Shown: one piece after another, positions 26,414 through 26,673 of the stretch
How positions within the stretch are numbered: the stretch's first letter is position 1
Layout of the letters: each line of letters opens with the position of its first letter
Source of the DNA: a virus
Virus record (IMG/VR): IMGVR_UViG_3300017725_000058
Coordinates: 1 to 26,673 of that record
Direction: 5' to 3' (one strand)
DNA: 26,673 nucleotides
Made by a program: the position numbers and the translations under genes
The notes under the pieces: generated by a model
Seen by the model: only the letters and a program-made list of their open reading frames with translations
Databases searched by the model: none
Told to the model about the DNA's origin: nothing

Positions 26414-26673
26414 ATGGTTGACGACACGAATGAAGATGTAATAGAAACAACGGAAGAAGTTTCTGCTACACCTGAACAGGAACAAGTAGAAGAGATACTT
26501 GATCCAACACCTTATCAAAACAAGTACAAAAGAGATCTCGAGGATAAGGATACTGATACAGCTACCGAACAACAGGACACCGAAGAAGAGGCTACTCCTG
26601 AAGAACGCCCTGTAACAGCCGAGGAAAAGGCTTTTAAGAAACGTTATGACGATCTTAAACGCCATTACGACAA
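26414..26673 (+). CDS. Probable capsid scaffolding protein, partial
   Basis: An excellent ribosome binding site, AAGGAGG, precedes the ATG at 26414. The 86 visible codons encode an acidic, disordered Glu/Thr/Asp-rich N-terminus ending in KAFKKRYDDLKRHYD, and the gene runs off the window. In related marine podoviruses a scaffolding protein with an acidic start and a KKRYxDLKRHYD helix sits between portal and major capsid genes, which fits this place. It would direct procapsid assembly and not be kept in the virion. The assignment rests on composition, the short motif and gene order. Confidence 0.65.
   Translation, partial: MVDDTNEDVIETTEEVSATPEQEQVEEILDPTPYQNKYKRDLEDKDTDTATEQQDTEEEATPEERPVTAEEKAFKKRYDDLKRHYD

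Noticed and set aside
1-26673. Lysogeny module (integrase, attachment site, known repressor)
   Set aside because: No recombinase catalytic domain, attachment site or recognisable repressor was found. The small recombinase-like protein at 18878-19126 lacks a catalytic domain.

Overview
The window looks like about half of a tailed marine bacteriophage genome, AT-rich (roughly a third G+C in coding parts), compactly packed, with a T7-like replication set and a late packaging/structural module. The best taxonomic clue is the family A DNA polymerase (4449-6509, minus). It carries a DnaJ-type CxxCxGxG zinc-finger pair between its exonuclease and polymerase halves, an arrangement known from the SAR116 podovirus HMO-2011 and its relatives, including some SAR11 phages. 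No RNA polymerase, integrase, repressor of a known family or tRNA gene was recognised. The many near-consensus TTGACA/TATAAT promoters suggest transcription by the host sigma-70 enzyme. The host is inferred to be an alphaproteobacterium, but the sequence does not prove this.

Layout. 1-8487 (minus): nucleotide metabolism and replication/recombination: a ribonucleotide-reductase-like fragment, DUF3310, metallophosphoesterase, PD-(D/E)XK nuclease, Cas4-like Fe-S exonuclease, probable ssDNA-binding protein, DNA polymerase, DnaB-like helicase and primase. Genes overlap by TAATG or ATGA, and several promoters lie inside the 3' ends of upstream genes. 8521-9007 (minus): a GC-rich, gene-free, highly self-complementary stretch behind a TTGACA-17-TAATAT promoter, a strong candidate for a large structured RNA. 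9047-11862 (minus): small accessory genes. 11870-11930: divergent promoters whose -35 boxes form one 14-bp palindrome. 11967-12986 (plus): an orphan gene with its own promoter, a structured 3' UTR and a bidirectional terminator. 13127-15009 (minus): an operon of about eleven very small genes, five of them predicted membrane peptides of 16 to 50 residues and most missed by ordinary length cut-offs. 15125-16404: an orphan AT-rich gene flanked by two copies of a 26-bp repeat that contains an inverted repeat. 16411-16624 (minus): a second candidate structured RNA with a perfect consensus promoter and a U7 end, divergent from the late promoter at 16698-16726.

16824-26673 (plus): late region. It starts with a run of tiny lysine-rich, Cys-rich and EF-hand proteins (including DUF5872-like and DUF6321-like families). 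Then come the small terminase subunit, large terminase, an HExxH metallopeptidase, portal, a 67-residue gene embedded in another frame of the portal 3' end, a 647-residue protein with a C-terminal Hint (hedgehog/intein) domain, a GNAT-like protein, a hypothetical protein and the start of a probable scaffold gene.

The minus-strand genes would make nucleotides and replicate or recombine DNA early. The central block holds likely regulators and membrane-active peptides. The plus-strand block packages DNA and builds capsids. The most novel items are the two putative structured RNAs, the membrane-peptide operon, the overprinted gene inside the portal gene, and a recurring promoter-to-ATG spacing that predicts leaderless mRNAs.
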